A stretch of 51,509 nucleotides of DNA from positions 1 through 51,509 of the forward strand of contig CANOIM010000014.1 in the NCBI GenBank assembly GCA_947566075.1, read 5' to 3'. This DNA is from an uncultured Eggerthellaceae bacterium. GTDB taxonomy: Bacteria; Actinomycetota; Coriobacteriia; Coriobacteriales; Eggerthellaceae. Position 1 is the stretch's first letter. Each line of letters begins with the position of its first letter. The position numbers and the translations under genes were made by a program. This document shows, piece by piece, positions 41,036 to 49,573 of this stretch. Below the pieces are notes generated by a model. It did no database searches and was not told where the DNA came from. It was given only the letters and a program-made list of their open reading frames with translations.

Positions 41036-41755
41036 ATGAGGCATAAGTACAAGGGGCGCAAGCTCGGAACGGACTGGAGCCACACCAAGGCCATGAAGCG
41101 CAGCTTGGTGCAGCAGCTGTTCCTGAATGACCGTATCAAGACCATCGAGAGCCGCGCCAAGGAGATTCGTCCTGACGTGGACAAGATCATCACCTGGGCG
41201 AAGAAGGGTGACCTGCATTCTCGCCGTCTGGCCATCGCGGCCCTGGGCAATGACAAAGAGCTCGTGCGTGAGATCTTCGAGAAGGTACAGCAGGGCATGT
41301 TCGAAGGCCGCCCGGGCGGCTACACCCGCATCATGAAGCTGGGACCGCGCAAGGGTGATGGCGCTCCCATGGTCATCATGGAGCTGGTGACTGAGAATTG
41401 CGTGCCGAAGGCCGAGCGCAAGGCTGCTGCTTCCAAGGCTACGGCCAAGAAGAAGGTTGCACCGAAGAAGGCAGCCAAGAAGGACGAAGAGGCTGCATCT
41501 GAGTCCGTGGTCGAGGAGATCAAAGAATCCGTTGAGGCGGCCGAGGAGAACTTCGCTGCTGAGGTCCAGGAAGCGGGTCAGGAGCAGCTGGCCGAGGAGA
41601 AGGCAGAGGCTAAGAAGGCTGAAGCCAAAGAAGAGGCCAAGGAAGCCGAAAAGGCTGAAGAGGTTCGCGAAGAGGAAGCCAAAGCCGAAGAGGCTAAGGC
41701 CGAGGAAGCCAAGGCCGAAGGGCTCAAAGCGGCTGACGAAGAGAAGGCCAAATAG
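41036..41755 (+). CDS. rplQ: 50S ribosomal protein L17 (bL17) with long charged C-terminal extension
   Basis: Residues 1 to about 122 are a normal L17 (KYKGRKLGTDWSHTKAMKRS, then VTENCVPKA). Another 117 residues follow, almost entirely Ala, Glu and Lys, with repeats of the type EEAKA, and the protein ends in KAK. L17 binds the large subunit near the exit tunnel. Extended tails occur in some actinobacterial L17 proteins; this one is unusually long, and its role is unknown. It looks like a flexible helix that may reach out of the ribosome. ATG 41036 follows aggagctagaag. Confidence 0.95.
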   Translation: MRHKYKGRKLGTDWSHTKAMKRSLVQQLFLNDRIKTIESRAKEIRPDVDKIITWAKKGDLHSRRLAIAALGNDKELVREIFEKVQQGMFEGRPGGYTRIMKLGPRKGDGAPMVIMELVTENCVPKAERKAAASKATAKKKVAPKKAAKKDEEAASESVVEEIKESVEAAEENFAAEVQEAGQEQLAEEKAEAKKAEAKEEAKEAEKAEEVREEEAKAEEAKAEEAKAEGLKAADEEKAK

Positions 41756-41790
41756 CCTCTGCGCAGCTTCTCTTCATACATTGCTGAAGA

Positions 41791-41823
41791 TTCGCCCGTG
41801 CATCGTGCAGATGCGCGGGCGAA
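41791..41823 (+). promoter_or_regulatory. Stable hairpin covering the ecfT start codon
   Basis: A 14-bp stem (41791-41804 with 41810-41823, one T-G pair) closes a 5-nt loop. The GTG start of ecfT (41798) is inside the left arm. No T tract follows, so a translation-control hairpin is more likely than a terminator. The link to regulation is inferred. Confidence 0.6.
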
Positions 41824-42457
41824 AGTCGTTCTATTGCTGTTGTTCTCCGTAGGGTTGTTCTTCATCCACACCGGATGGGGGATGCTCGTGGCAACCTGTT
41901 TGACGGTAGCGGTCTTCCTGGCATCCAGGCTACCGGTGCGTGCGGTCTTCCTCACCCCGGCGCCCGTCTATGCCATCTGTGCGCTCACGCTCCTATGCAA
42001 GAGCCTCGCATTCTCAGAGGGTGCCATGCACCTCTCCTGGGTGGGTTTCCTTGAGGGAGGGTTCCTCTGCTTGCGCATCTGCCTTTTGGTGTGGGCGGGG
42101 CTCATCCTCTGCTATTCCACCACCTCTACCCAGTTGGTCAAGGCCTTTCTTTGGTATATGAAGCCGCTTCGAAAGCTCCACGTGCCGGTGGACGATATCG
42201 CCATGGTGCTCTCGATCGCGCTTCGGTTCATTCCTCTGATCGCGTGCGAATATGATCAGGTGCGGCAAGCCCAGTGGTCTCGGGGCGCTGCTTTTGACAG
42301 AGGCGGCCCCTATCAGCGCATCCGCGCCCATGCCCGCGTGCTGTTGCCTTTGATCCTAGGGCTCTTTCGCCGGGCTGATCGCTTGGCGTGCGCCATGGAT
42401 GTTCGGTGCTACGGGATGGAAAAACCTCCTCCCAGATGCTATGATGACACCCGCTGA
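41798..42457 (+). CDS. ecfT: Energy-coupling factor transporter transmembrane protein (EcfT)
   Basis: The 219-residue membrane protein has the EcfT/CbiQ pattern. Several N-terminal helices start with RADARAKVVLLLLFSVG. The two cytoplasmic coupling motifs are SRGA at 161-164 and AMDVRCYG at 199-206, which contact the two ATPases. EcfT carries substrate-binding S proteins for vitamins or metals. The neighbouring ecfA1/ecfA2 genes often found next to rplQ are not in this window, so the partners must lie elsewhere. GTG 41798 has no clear ribosome site and lies in a hairpin; the frame remains open upstream. Confidence 0.88.
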   Translation: MHRADARAKVVLLLLFSVGLFFIHTGWGMLVATCLTVAVFLASRLPVRAVFLTPAPVYAICALTLLCKSLAFSEGAMHLSWVGFLEGGFLCLRICLLVWAGLILCYSTTSTQLVKAFLWYMKPLRKLHVPVDDIAMVLSIALRFIPLIACEYDQVRQAQWSRGAAFDRGGPYQRIRAHARVLLPLILGLFRRADRLACAMDVRCYGMEKPPPRCYDDTR

Positions 42458-42524
42458 ATCCAAGCGCCGAAAACGGACCTAAAACACAATATGGCGCATC
42501 TCAAATAGACAGAAGGCACCATAT

Positions 42525-45500
42525 ATGGCATTCGTTCATTTGCACAACCATACGGAGTATTCGCTGCTGGATGGCATCACCCATATCAAGGATATGGTGC
42601 GCCGGGCGGCTGATCTGGGCATGCCCGCCGTTGCCGTGACGGACCACGGCGTGATGCACGGGGCTATCGAATTGCGGGACTGCTGCAAGGCGGTAGAAGC
42701 TGAGACGGGCATAGCCGTGAAGCCCATCTACGGTTGCGAGGTATATTTCACCACAGACGATGAGCTGCGCACGGACGTGCGTCCGAAGCTGTATCATCTG
42801 CTGCTCTTGGCGAAGACCACGGAGGGGTATCACAACCTGCTGAAGCTGGTCAGCGAATCCAACGTTGACAATATGTACTACAAGCCGCGTACCACCATGG
42901 TGCAGCTCAAGAAGTACGGTCATGGGATCATCGGCACCTCTGCCTGCGTAGCGGGCATCATCCCCAAGCTTCTGGATGCGGATCAAACGGAGCAGGCTGT
43001 TGATTGGGCGAAGCGGTTCTCTGAGTGCTTCGATCCGGGTGATTTCTACATAGAGCTGCAGAACCAGGGCATCAAGACTGATTCCGGTAAGACCCAAACT
43101 CAGCTCAACCATCAGCTGACTGAGGTGGCGAAGGCGGCAGGCATCAAGACCATCGCCACCAATGACTTCCACTATCTCCTGCAGGAAGATGCGCGGGCTC
43201 AGGATGTCATGATGTGCATCGGCATGAAGCGCAACTTGGATGACCCTGATCGCATGCGCTTCCCCAATGACCAGTTCTACATGAAGACCGAAGAGGAGAT
43301 GCGCGAAGCCCTCAAGGATTTCCCGGAGGCCTGTGACAACACGGTGGAAGTGGCTGATAAGTGCAGCGTTGAGATAGAGGATGAGACCATCCTCCCGCGC
43401 TTCCCCCTCCCCGAAGGGGAGACGGATGAGAGCTGGTTCCGCAAACGCGTCCAAGAGGGCCTTGAGAAGCGCTATGGCACCCCGGTGCCCGCGGAAGCTC
43501 AGGAACGGGCAGACTATGAGATGTCCGTCATCATTCAACAGGGCTTCCCGGCCTACTTCCTCATCGTGCAGGAATACATCGAATGGGCGCGCAGCCAGGG
43601 GATCGGCGTTGGTCCCGGGCGCGGTTCGGCAGCAGGGGCCATCGTGGCCTATGCCATGGGCATCACTGACTTGGACCCGCTCTCCAACGGGTTGCTGTTC
43701 GAGCGCTTCCTTTCTCCGGAACGCGTGGAGATGCCTGATATCGACGTTGACTTCGACGATGAACGTCGCGGTGAGGTCATCGAGCATATCAAGGATGTCT
43801 ACGGCGAAGATCACGTGGCGGGCGTCATCACCTTCGGCAAGCTCCAGGCGCGCAATGCTGTGAAGGACTCAGCCCGTGTGCTGGGGTATCCCTTCTCCTT
43901 GGGTGAACGCGTCTCCAAGATGATCCCGGATGAGCTGGGCATCACCATTGAAGAGGCCATGCAGAAGAATCTGGAGATGCAGGCCGCCTACGACAATGAA
44001 CCTGAAGTGAAGGCTGTGCTGGATGCGGCCCTTTCCATCGAGGGCAACGTGCGCGGCGAAGGCGTCCATGCCTGCGCCACCATCATCTGCCGTGACCCCA
44101 TGTCTGACCACGTTCCCATGAAGCGGGACACCAAGGGTGGCGGCATCATCACCCAGTTCGACGGCCACTACACTCCGGAGCTGGGCCTGCTCAAGATGGA
44201 CTTCCTAGGCCTGCGTACCTTGGGCGTGCTTTCCCGAGCCTGCGAGAATGTCTACAAGCGCACGGGCAAGAAGATCGTCCCTGAAGAGATCCCCACTGAC
44301 GATGAGAAGGCTTTCGCCCTCATGCGCAGCGGCAACATGGACGGCCTCTTCCAGGTGGAAGGTGCGCTGTATGTGAGCCTCTTCAAGCGGCTGCCCCCCA
44401 AGCGCTTCTCTGACATCGTGGCTTCCATCGCCCTCAACCGGCCGGGCCCTCTGGAATCCGGCATGGTGGATGACTACGTGGAGGTGGCCAGCGGTCGCAA
44501 GGCCATCCACTACTACGACGACCGCCTGAGGCCCATCCTGGAAGAGACCTACGGTACCATGGTCTACCAAGAGCAGATCATGCAGATATCCATGGCCATG
44601 TCCGGCTTCTCTGCGGGCAAGGCGGACAAGCTCCGCAAGGCCATGGGCAAGAAGAAGCTCGAGGTCATGCAGGAGCTCAAGGCTGACTGGGAGAGCGGCG
44701 CGGACGCGAACGGGTTCTCTAAGGATATAGCCCTGCAGATCTGGGATGATGCTGAGAAGTTCGCGAAGTACGCGTTCAACAAATCCCACTCCGCCGCCTA
44801 CGCTATCTTGGTCATGCGCACGGCCTACCTCAAAGCCTACTATCCCAACGACTACATGGCTGCGGTCCTTTCCAGCTACATGGGAAAGACTGACCGCCTC
44901 ATCCGCTATATCGCCAGTTGCAACCATAATGGCACGCCGGTGCTGCCGCCAGACATCAACGGCTCCAACATCGAATTCACGCCGGTGGAAGACGGTATCC
45001 GTTTCGGACTCATGGGCGTGCGCGGCATCGGACGCAATGTGGCAGAGGTCATCATCGCTGAGCGGGATAAGGGCGGCCCTTATAAGAACCTCCACGATTT
45101 CGTTTCCCGAGTTGATCTGAAGACGGTGAATCGCAAGGCCATCGACGCTCTCATCAAGGGTGGCACCTTTGATTCTTGCGGCTATACGCGCAAGCAGTTG
45201 ATGTATTTCCTAGAGGAAACGCCCCTTCTGGAAGAGGCTCAGAAGCGCCAGAAGGACGCCAGCTCAGGTCAGGTCACCATGTTCGATATGTTCGGGGATG
45301 TTGAAGACTCCGGCTTCGAGATGAAGGTGCCAGAACCGGATGGGGTGGAATGGTCCCAACGGGAGCTTCTGCGCAATGAGAAGGAGATCATGGGCATCTA
45401 TGTCACGGGGCATCCGCTGGAGCCCTATGAAGAGATGATGTCGAAGATCACGAAGCACAACATGGGCGAGCTGGCTGAGCGCCACTCTGACCTGAAGTCT

Positions 45501-45986
45501 GCCACCTTCGTGGGGCTGGTGTCCACGGTGGTCATCAAGCCCACCAAGCGCGGGACCAATATGGCTACGTTCCAACTGGAAGATGCAACGGGCATGGTGG
45601 ATTGCATCCTGTTCGATCACGCGAAGTACGCGCAGATGATCCATGAGGATGCGGTCATCAAGATCAAGGGTAAGTTCGAGGTGTCTGATCGGGGCAATCA
45701 GATCATCGCCTATGAAGTGGAAGAGCTGGAGCTGGATGAGAGCCAGGCTACGCGCAGGGCTCCCAGCCATCTGGTGATCAAGCTGGAATCCAAGGAATTC
45801 GACGCCACGCGTTCTCAGCGGCTGAACTCCATCCTGAATTCCTTCCCCGGCCGGGACGGCGTGGTCTTGATGGTGCGTCAGGCGGATGGCCGCAAGTTCC
45901 GGGCAGAGCTGCCTGTCACGGTTGATTCCCAGAACAGCGTGCTGAAGACGGAGATATCCCGCCTCTTCGGCCGCGTAGTGGCCTAA
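42525..45986 (+). CDS. dnaE: DNA polymerase III subunit alpha (DnaE)
   Basis: The 1153-residue replicative polymerase has an N-terminal PHP domain with a complete-looking metal motif (HLHNHTEYSLLDG, then VTDHGVMHGA), so PHP-linked activity is possible. The catalytic Asp pair is at about 405 and 407 in PDIDVDFDDERR. GPGRGSAAGAIVAYAMGIT, NRPGPLESGMVDDY and FNKSHSAAYAILVMRTAYL are further DnaE landmarks. An OB domain follows near TFVGLVSTVVIKPTKRG. The length is typical of the DnaE1 type. ATG 42525 is preceded by agaaggcacc. Its stop is 9 bp from the convergent RelE stop. Confidence 0.97.
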   Translation: MAFVHLHNHTEYSLLDGITHIKDMVRRAADLGMPAVAVTDHGVMHGAIELRDCCKAVEAETGIAVKPIYGCEVYFTTDDELRTDVRPKLYHLLLLAKTTEGYHNLLKLVSESNVDNMYYKPRTTMVQLKKYGHGIIGTSACVAGIIPKLLDADQTEQAVDWAKRFSECFDPGDFYIELQNQGIKTDSGKTQTQLNHQLTEVAKAAGIKTIATNDFHYLLQEDARAQDVMMCIGMKRNLDDPDRMRFPNDQFYMKTEEEMREALKDFPEACDNTVEVADKCSVEIEDETILPRFPLPEGETDESWFRKRVQEGLEKRYGTPVPAEAQERADYEMSVIIQQGFPAYFLIVQEYIEWARSQGIGVGPGRGSAAGAIVAYAMGITDLDPLSNGLLFERFLSPERVEMPDIDVDFDDERRGEVIEHIKDVYGEDHVAGVITFGKLQARNAVKDSARVLGYPFSLGERVSKMIPDELGITIEEAMQKNLEMQAAYDNEPEVKAVLDAALSIEGNVRGEGVHACATIICRDPMSDHVPMKRDTKGGGIITQFDGHYTPELGLLKMDFLGLRTLGVLSRACENVYKRTGKKIVPEEIPTDDEKAFALMRSGNMDGLFQVEGALYVSLFKRLPPKRFSDIVASIALNRPGPLESGMVDDYVEVASGRKAIHYYDDRLRPILEETYGTMVYQEQIMQISMAMSGFSAGKADKLRKAMGKKKLEVMQELKADWESGADANGFSKDIALQIWDDAEKFAKYAFNKSHSAAYAILVMRTAYLKAYYPNDYMAAVLSSYMGKTDRLIRYIASCNHNGTPVLPPDINGSNIEFTPVEDGIRFGLMGVRGIGRNVAEVIIAERDKGGPYKNLHDFVSRVDLKTVNRKAIDALIKGGTFDSCGYTRKQLMYFLEETPLLEEAQKRQKDASSGQVTMFDMFGDVEDSGFEMKVPEPDGVEWSQRELLRNEKEIMGIYVTGHPLEPYEEMMSKITKHNMGELAERHSDLKSATFVGLVSTVVIKPTKRGTNMATFQLEDATGMVDCILFDHAKYAQMIHEDAVIKIKGKFEVSDRGNQIIAYEVEELELDESQATRRAPSHLVIKLESKEFDATRSQRLNSILNSFPGRDGVVLMVRQADGRKFRAELPVTVDSQNSVLKTEISRLFGRVVA

Positions 45987-45995
45987 GCTTTTAGG

Positions 45996-46268
45996 CTACC
46001 TGCGGCGGTAGGCGCGGCTTCGGTGGATCACGTTCAGAGCCAGGATGGTCACTTCCTCATCATGGATCTCACAGAGGATACGGTAATTGCCCACCCGGTA
46101 GCGCCATTCCCCGGCATGATCTCCCGTAAGGACTTTGCCTAAAGCCCGGGGATTGGTGCAGCCGTCCAGGTTCTTATCGATCCAAGAGAGGATGATCTTA
46201 CGCTGGTTCGGGTTGAGCTTCTGTAGTTGCTTCCGGGCCTTAGCTGTGTACTCCAGATGCCATCTCAA
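45996..46268 (-). CDS. RelE/ParE-family toxin
   Basis: The 90-residue protein opens with RWHLEYTAKARKQLQKL, has WRYRVGNYRILCEI in the core and ends with LNVIHRSRAYRRR. This matches RelE-type mRNA interferases, including the basic residues and C-terminal HRSRAYR. The start is TTG 46268, which overlaps the antitoxin stop as TTGA; the nearby ATG is out of frame. It is the second gene of the pair on the minus strand and converges with dnaE. Confidence 0.88.
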   Translation of the reverse strand: MRWHLEYTAKARKQLQKLNPNQRKIILSWIDKNLDGCTNPRALGKVLTGDHAGEWRYRVGNYRILCEIHDEEVTILALNVIHRSRAYRRR

Positions 46269-46492
46269 CGTAACCCGAACTCCTTCATGATCTCATCGTG
46301 GGAGTAGGTTACGGGATCCGCTTTGTATTCGGCGTAGGCCTCTTCCCAGTCACGCAAGTCCGTGGCATCTTCGATGATCTCAAGGGCTGCCTCTAGCATG
46401 AAATCTGCCATGGATTGCCCCTGGGCGGCTGCATATTCAGAGATAAGGGTCTTCTGTCCCTCTTCCATGCGCATGGTGAACGTTGTGCTCAT
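46265..46492 (-). CDS. RelB-type antitoxin (DUF6290-like)
   Basis: The 75-residue protein has a ribbon-helix-helix N-terminus (STTFTMRMEEGQKTLISEYA) and an acidic C-terminal tail ending HDEIMKEFGLR that should wrap the toxin. ATG 46492 follows AGGAGG at a good distance; the longer frame to 46615 is not supported. It precedes and overlaps the RelE-type gene. A small dyad (agtgt-aac-acact) sits upstream. Confidence 0.88.
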   Translation of the reverse strand: MSTTFTMRMEEGQKTLISEYAAAQGQSMADFMLEAALEIIEDATDLRDWEEAYAEYKADPVTYSHDEIMKEFGLR

Positions 46493-46510
46493 GAGAGCCT
46501 CCTTCCAGAA

Positions 46511-46532
46511 TGTACATACAGTGTAACACACT
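46511..46532. promoter_or_regulatory. Operator candidate of the RelBE-type pair
   Basis: tgtacataca is followed by the dyad agtgt (46520-46524), aac, acact (46528-46532), about 30 bp upstream of the antitoxin start on the minus strand. Autorepression at such a site is usual for RelB proteins. Confidence 0.5.
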
Positions 46533-46724
46533 ATGAGCATTCGGTCGTGCTTGGGCGTGCGTCCGCTGTTCATTACCATACAGGCTGTGTTCATGACATC
46601 CATTTTCGAGCCCATGGACGCACAGCTATCCCTGAAGCCCTCTACCAGTTAGAAGTGCTTTTTCGTCTCTTGCAGGAGTAGAGTAGCAAGGGCTAGCACG
46701 GGTAAAGAAAGAGGGTGAAAGTCC

Positions 46725-47711
46725 ATGGACTGGCGCATGCTGGCAGCCATCGTAGGCGTGGGTTCGCTCTTGATCACTACCATCGTCTTGCAGCGAAGCA
46801 CGAAAGACCTCAGTCTGTCACAACGCATTGCCTACGCCATGTTCCCGGGCAGCCAGTTGCTCACTGCGGTGATCCTCTACGGATGGATCATCACCCTTGA
46901 ACTGTCTGACTCCATGACCCTCCTTGTTACGGTGATCGTATTGGCATGTTGTCCCATCGATGTGCTGCTCTTCCGTAAGCTGAAAGAAGCCCAAGACAAG
47001 GAGTTCGCCGAGGCGCGCGTGCGGATGCTCGCTGAACAATTGGAAGTCCAAGAGCGTTATAACGATCGGTTGGCAGAGGACGCGAAGAACATCGACCGCA
47101 TTCGCAGCAATGCCAAGCAAGAGTTCGAGCGAGCGGCTGCCCTTCTTTCAGAAAACGGAGCACAGGATGCACGATCGGTATTGGCGGGCGTTCGGGAGAT
47201 GATGGGCACGACGATGTATCGATTCTGCAAGAATGCCATCATCGATGTGATCGCTGACGTGAAGCACGCAGATTGCGAAGCTGCGGGGGTGCGGGCTGAG
47301 TTCTCCCTTGATGTGCCGCGGTACACCCCTGCCATTCCTGATGTGGAACTGTGTGCCGTATTCTCGAACCTGCTGGATAACGCCTTGGAGGCAGCTAAGG
47401 CATCTGCTGAAGACACCTCTATTGAGGATCCCTTCGTCGTGATGGTCTCTGAGGTCCATGGCAACATCCTTTCCATCAGCGTACGGAATAGCATGCCGAA
47501 GGATGAGGAGGTGGTAGCGAAGAGGGCGCGTAACTCCAAGCCTTTGTCGTTCAAGAGCATAGAAGATCACGGTTGGGGCTTGTCCATCGTGGAAGAGATA
47601 GCCCTTCGTCATGGCGGCGCTCTCACTACTAAAGCCGAAGGAGGCGTCTTTCAGACATCGGTCATCCTCCTGTTCGAGGAAGCAGAGAGCACCGGTACCC
47701 ATGCTGCCTGA
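46725..47711 (+). CDS. GHKL sensor histidine kinase without the phosphoacceptor His
   Basis: The 328-residue protein has three N-terminal membrane helices and a coiled coil from about 85 to 140. A GHKL ATP-binding domain follows with N-box FSNLLDNALEAA (Asn215, Asn219) and G-box HGWGLSIV near 282-289. At the H-box, where AgrC-like kinases read RHD, this one reads RIRSNAKQEF: Ser128 stands where His is expected. It can therefore probably bind ATP but not phosphorylate itself. The stop overlaps the next kinase gene by 11 nt. ATG 46725 follows gagggtg. No response regulator is in the window. Confidence 0.8.
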   Translation: MDWRMLAAIVGVGSLLITTIVLQRSTKDLSLSQRIAYAMFPGSQLLTAVILYGWIITLELSDSMTLLVTVIVLACCPIDVLLFRKLKEAQDKEFAEARVRMLAEQLEVQERYNDRLAEDAKNIDRIRSNAKQEFERAAALLSENGAQDARSVLAGVREMMGTTMYRFCKNAIIDVIADVKHADCEAAGVRAEFSLDVPRYTPAIPDVELCAVFSNLLDNALEAAKASAEDTSIEDPFVVMVSEVHGNILSISVRNSMPKDEEVVAKRARNSKPLSFKSIEDHGWGLSIVEEIALRHGGALTTKAEGGVFQTSVILLFEEAESTGTHAA

Positions 47712-48624
47712 ATTCCTGGACCCATCACGTATTGCCATTGATCTTTTCAATGTCATGCCTACACAAGCGGTCTATCTTTTTACGCTTTCACGGATTTTCC
47801 AACCTTGTAACGCAAAAGCATTTTGGCCTGTCTCCTTGGTTAGCACCGCCTTATGGGCACCTATCCGCACATTGGTTCCCGCCCCAATGTTGCTTGTTGG
47901 GGGATTGTTCTTCATGATTGGGCTTCCGGGACTGCTCCTAAGAGGCGCCTTATTTCCCAAGGCTATTATTCTGACTATCGGAACCATATTCATGCTTTGC
48001 GCTGATGTGCCAAGCGCGCTTCTCTGGTCAGCTCTTACAGGCAACGCGGTAATGGATTATGATGCAGTCCTCAATGATTTTCCTGCGCATGTCGTGGTCA
48101 CCGTATTTCACCTGATCGTATTTGTCCTTCTTATGAGCATTCTGTTCGTAGTCAGTGAGAAGGTTTCGTTATTGCATTCTGCCAAGGACGAGGTACCTTG
48201 CGATGCCTGGGAAAGAGGCAGTTCTTTGCCTGCTAGTTTTCTATGGTTCCCGGTCATCCAATTGTTTCTTGTGCAGATTACCCTTACCTTCGCGCTCGCA
48301 GGCATCAAAGGCGACGCGTTCTTCTATGGTAGCCTTCTCTTTCCTCTAATCTTTAGCATGACTGCGGATGGATACCTGCTTTTTGGAGCACAACGTTATT
48401 TCGATAAGAGACTGATTGATATGCGAGCAGAGGCGCTTGAGCAGCAGGCTACGGAATACCTAGCATCGGCAGTAGGTGTGCAAGAGCAGCTCAAGGATGC
48501 TGCGCGCCTTCGTCATGATCTTCGTAACCACCTGCAGGTTGTAGAGGGACTTTGCGAACGAGGCGAGACTGCCTCCGCGAAAGCCTACTTGGATGAGGCT
48601 GCCCAGATGCTGAAAGGCTCGTAA
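47701..48624 (+). CDS. GHKL-type sensor kinase, truncated: H-box present, ATP-binding domain absent
   Basis: The 307-residue protein has about seven membrane helices (residues 20-235), a helical linker and the H-box ARLRHDLRNHLQVVEG with His272. It ends 35 residues later at AQMLKGS, just where the ATP-binding domain should begin. Its stop codon TAA lies inside the REP-like palindrome at 48622-48651, so truncation by the adjacent transposase element is the simplest reading. ATG 47701 overlaps the upstream kinase stop by 11 nt. Base use is more AT-rich than in the neighbours. It could still be a substrate for the upstream kinase's ATPase domain in a mixed complex; that is inference. Confidence 0.8.
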   Translation: MLPEFLDPSRIAIDLFNVMPTQAVYLFTLSRIFQPCNAKAFWPVSLVSTALWAPIRTLVPAPMLLVGGLFFMIGLPGLLLRGALFPKAIILTIGTIFMLCADVPSALLWSALTGNAVMDYDAVLNDFPAHVVVTVFHLIVFVLLMSILFVVSEKVSLLHSAKDEVPCDAWERGSSLPASFLWFPVIQLFLVQITLTFALAGIKGDAFFYGSLLFPLIFSMTADGYLLFGAQRYFDKRLIDMRAEALEQQATEYLASAVGVQEQLKDAARLRHDLRNHLQVVEGLCERGETASAKAYLDEAAQMLKGS

Positions 48625-48651
48625 AGACAGGAACCAATTCCTGTCTTTACG
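48621..48651. repeat. REP-like palindrome at the transposase 3' end
   Basis: Arms cgtaaagacaggaa and ttcctgtctttacg pair perfectly around ccaa. The core gacaggaa is shared with the palindromes at 49202, 49256 and 49370. The left arm supplies the stop codon of the truncated kinase gene. Confidence 0.85.
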
Positions 48652-49135
48652 GAACGAAATAACGATCCTCTTCCCACTTGCGTGGGTTGTCTTGGATGTA
48701 CTCTCTGATCCTCGTGAGGTCTCTTTCGTCTCGAACGATATGATCATGGAAGCTTCGTTGCCAAAGCTGCCCCGCGAAACCAGCACGATGGGCCATCATG
48801 CTGCTTAACCTCTTGACCATTCCAACGAACAAAGAAAGCTGACACGTGTTCTTCGCTTTAACCTCAATGAGCATATGCACATGATTGGGCATGACGATAT
48901 GATCGATCACAGAGATATGTTCGAAATGGGTCAATGCATCTTCGATGGATGTCTCGCACATATGGCCAAGGGGTGTGAGTGTCACCTTATATCCTTCTTG
49001 GCTCTTTTGTGACAGGGGGCACACCTTTCCCAAGGTCTTGCGCTTTTCAGCCGTACAGAACGTAACGAAATATATTCCGTTGTTGGAATAATCCCAGCTT
49101 TTCGATCGTTGGGCTTTTCGTTGGGGAAGGGGCAT
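48647..49135 (-). mobile_element. REP-associated tyrosine transposase (RAYT, IS200-like fold)
   Basis: The 162-residue protein is a Y1 HUH-type transposase of the RAYT class. SNNGIYFVTFCTAEKRKTL near the start is the family signature. The HUH motif is in VMPNHVHML (His85, His87), and the catalytic Tyr146 lies in IREYIQDNPRKW, with LWQRSFHDHIVRDE before it. RAYTs bind and cut single-stranded REP palindromes and are usually single-copy and domesticated. REP-like palindromes with the same gacagg core lie on both sides of it. ATG 49135 has AAAGGAG upstream. Confidence 0.92.
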
Positions 49136-49163
49136 TCGCTCAGTCTACTCCTTTTATGATCGC

Positions 49164-49184
49164 ATGATCGTAGATAACGATCAT
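49164..49184. repeat. Small stem-loop upstream of the RAYT gene
   Basis: Perfect 8-bp arms atgatcgt and acgatcat close a 5-nt loop (agata). It lies about 30 bp upstream of the transposase start and may be a control hairpin. Confidence 0.5.
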
Positions 49185-49195
49185 GATGATATCCA

Positions 49196-49396
49196 TCGTA
49201 GGGACAGGAGCTTGCTCCTGTCCGCAGGCAACAACCCTGAAAATGCCCATCGTAGGGACAGGAGCTTGCTCCTGTCCGCAGGTAGCAGCCTTGAAAGAGC
49301 CATGCGTGAGCCAGGTCAACGTTGCACCCACTCCGCCTTGCGGACAGCATTTCCTTGGTCGTATCCCCCGGACAGGAACAAGTTCCTGTCCCTACG
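49196..49396. repeat. Cluster of three REP-like palindromes
   Basis: Two direct copies (ggacaggagc-tt-gctcctgtcc at 49202-49223 and 49256-49277, period 54 bp) share flanks catcgtag and gcagg. A third, inverted copy (ggacaggaac-aa-gttcctgtcc, 49370-49391) is followed by ctacg, the reverse of cgtag. Such head-to-tail and inverted arrays are typical BIME-like arrangements near a RAYT gene. The 438 bp between transposase and surface-protein gene otherwise hold no gene I can support. Confidence 0.9.
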
Positions 49397-49573
49397 AAGA
49401 TCATGAGGAGGGCGGATTGCCGTTCACCGCTCAAATCTTACGGGGCTGCTCATGGGTTGTTACAGCAAAGCCAGCGTTCGTTCCAAAGGGGATGAAACCG
49501 GCTTTCCGTTTCGCGAAAATCAACTCCAACTGGTTTCATGCGCCGGGGAGGGCGCGTAGGGGAAGGTGGTCCT

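Noticed and set aside
42501..43814. Antisense frame of 437 codons inside dnaE
   Set aside because: It mirrors the codon pattern of dnaE, and the plus strand carries clear polymerase motifs throughout.
45978..45998. Short palindrome gcctaa-gctt-ttaggc between dnaE and the RelE gene as a terminator
   Set aside because: The 6-bp stem is weak and overlaps the dnaE stop codon, with no T tract.
46593..46652. Small 19-codon frame before the kinase pair, considered as a signal-peptide precursor of AgrD type
   Set aside because: No AgrB gene is present, there is no typical AgrD core with Cys and charged tail, and no good ribosome site.
49196..49396. CRISPR array
   Set aside because: The repeated units are only three, self-complementary along their whole length, in mixed orientation, with no regular unique spacers and no cas genes.
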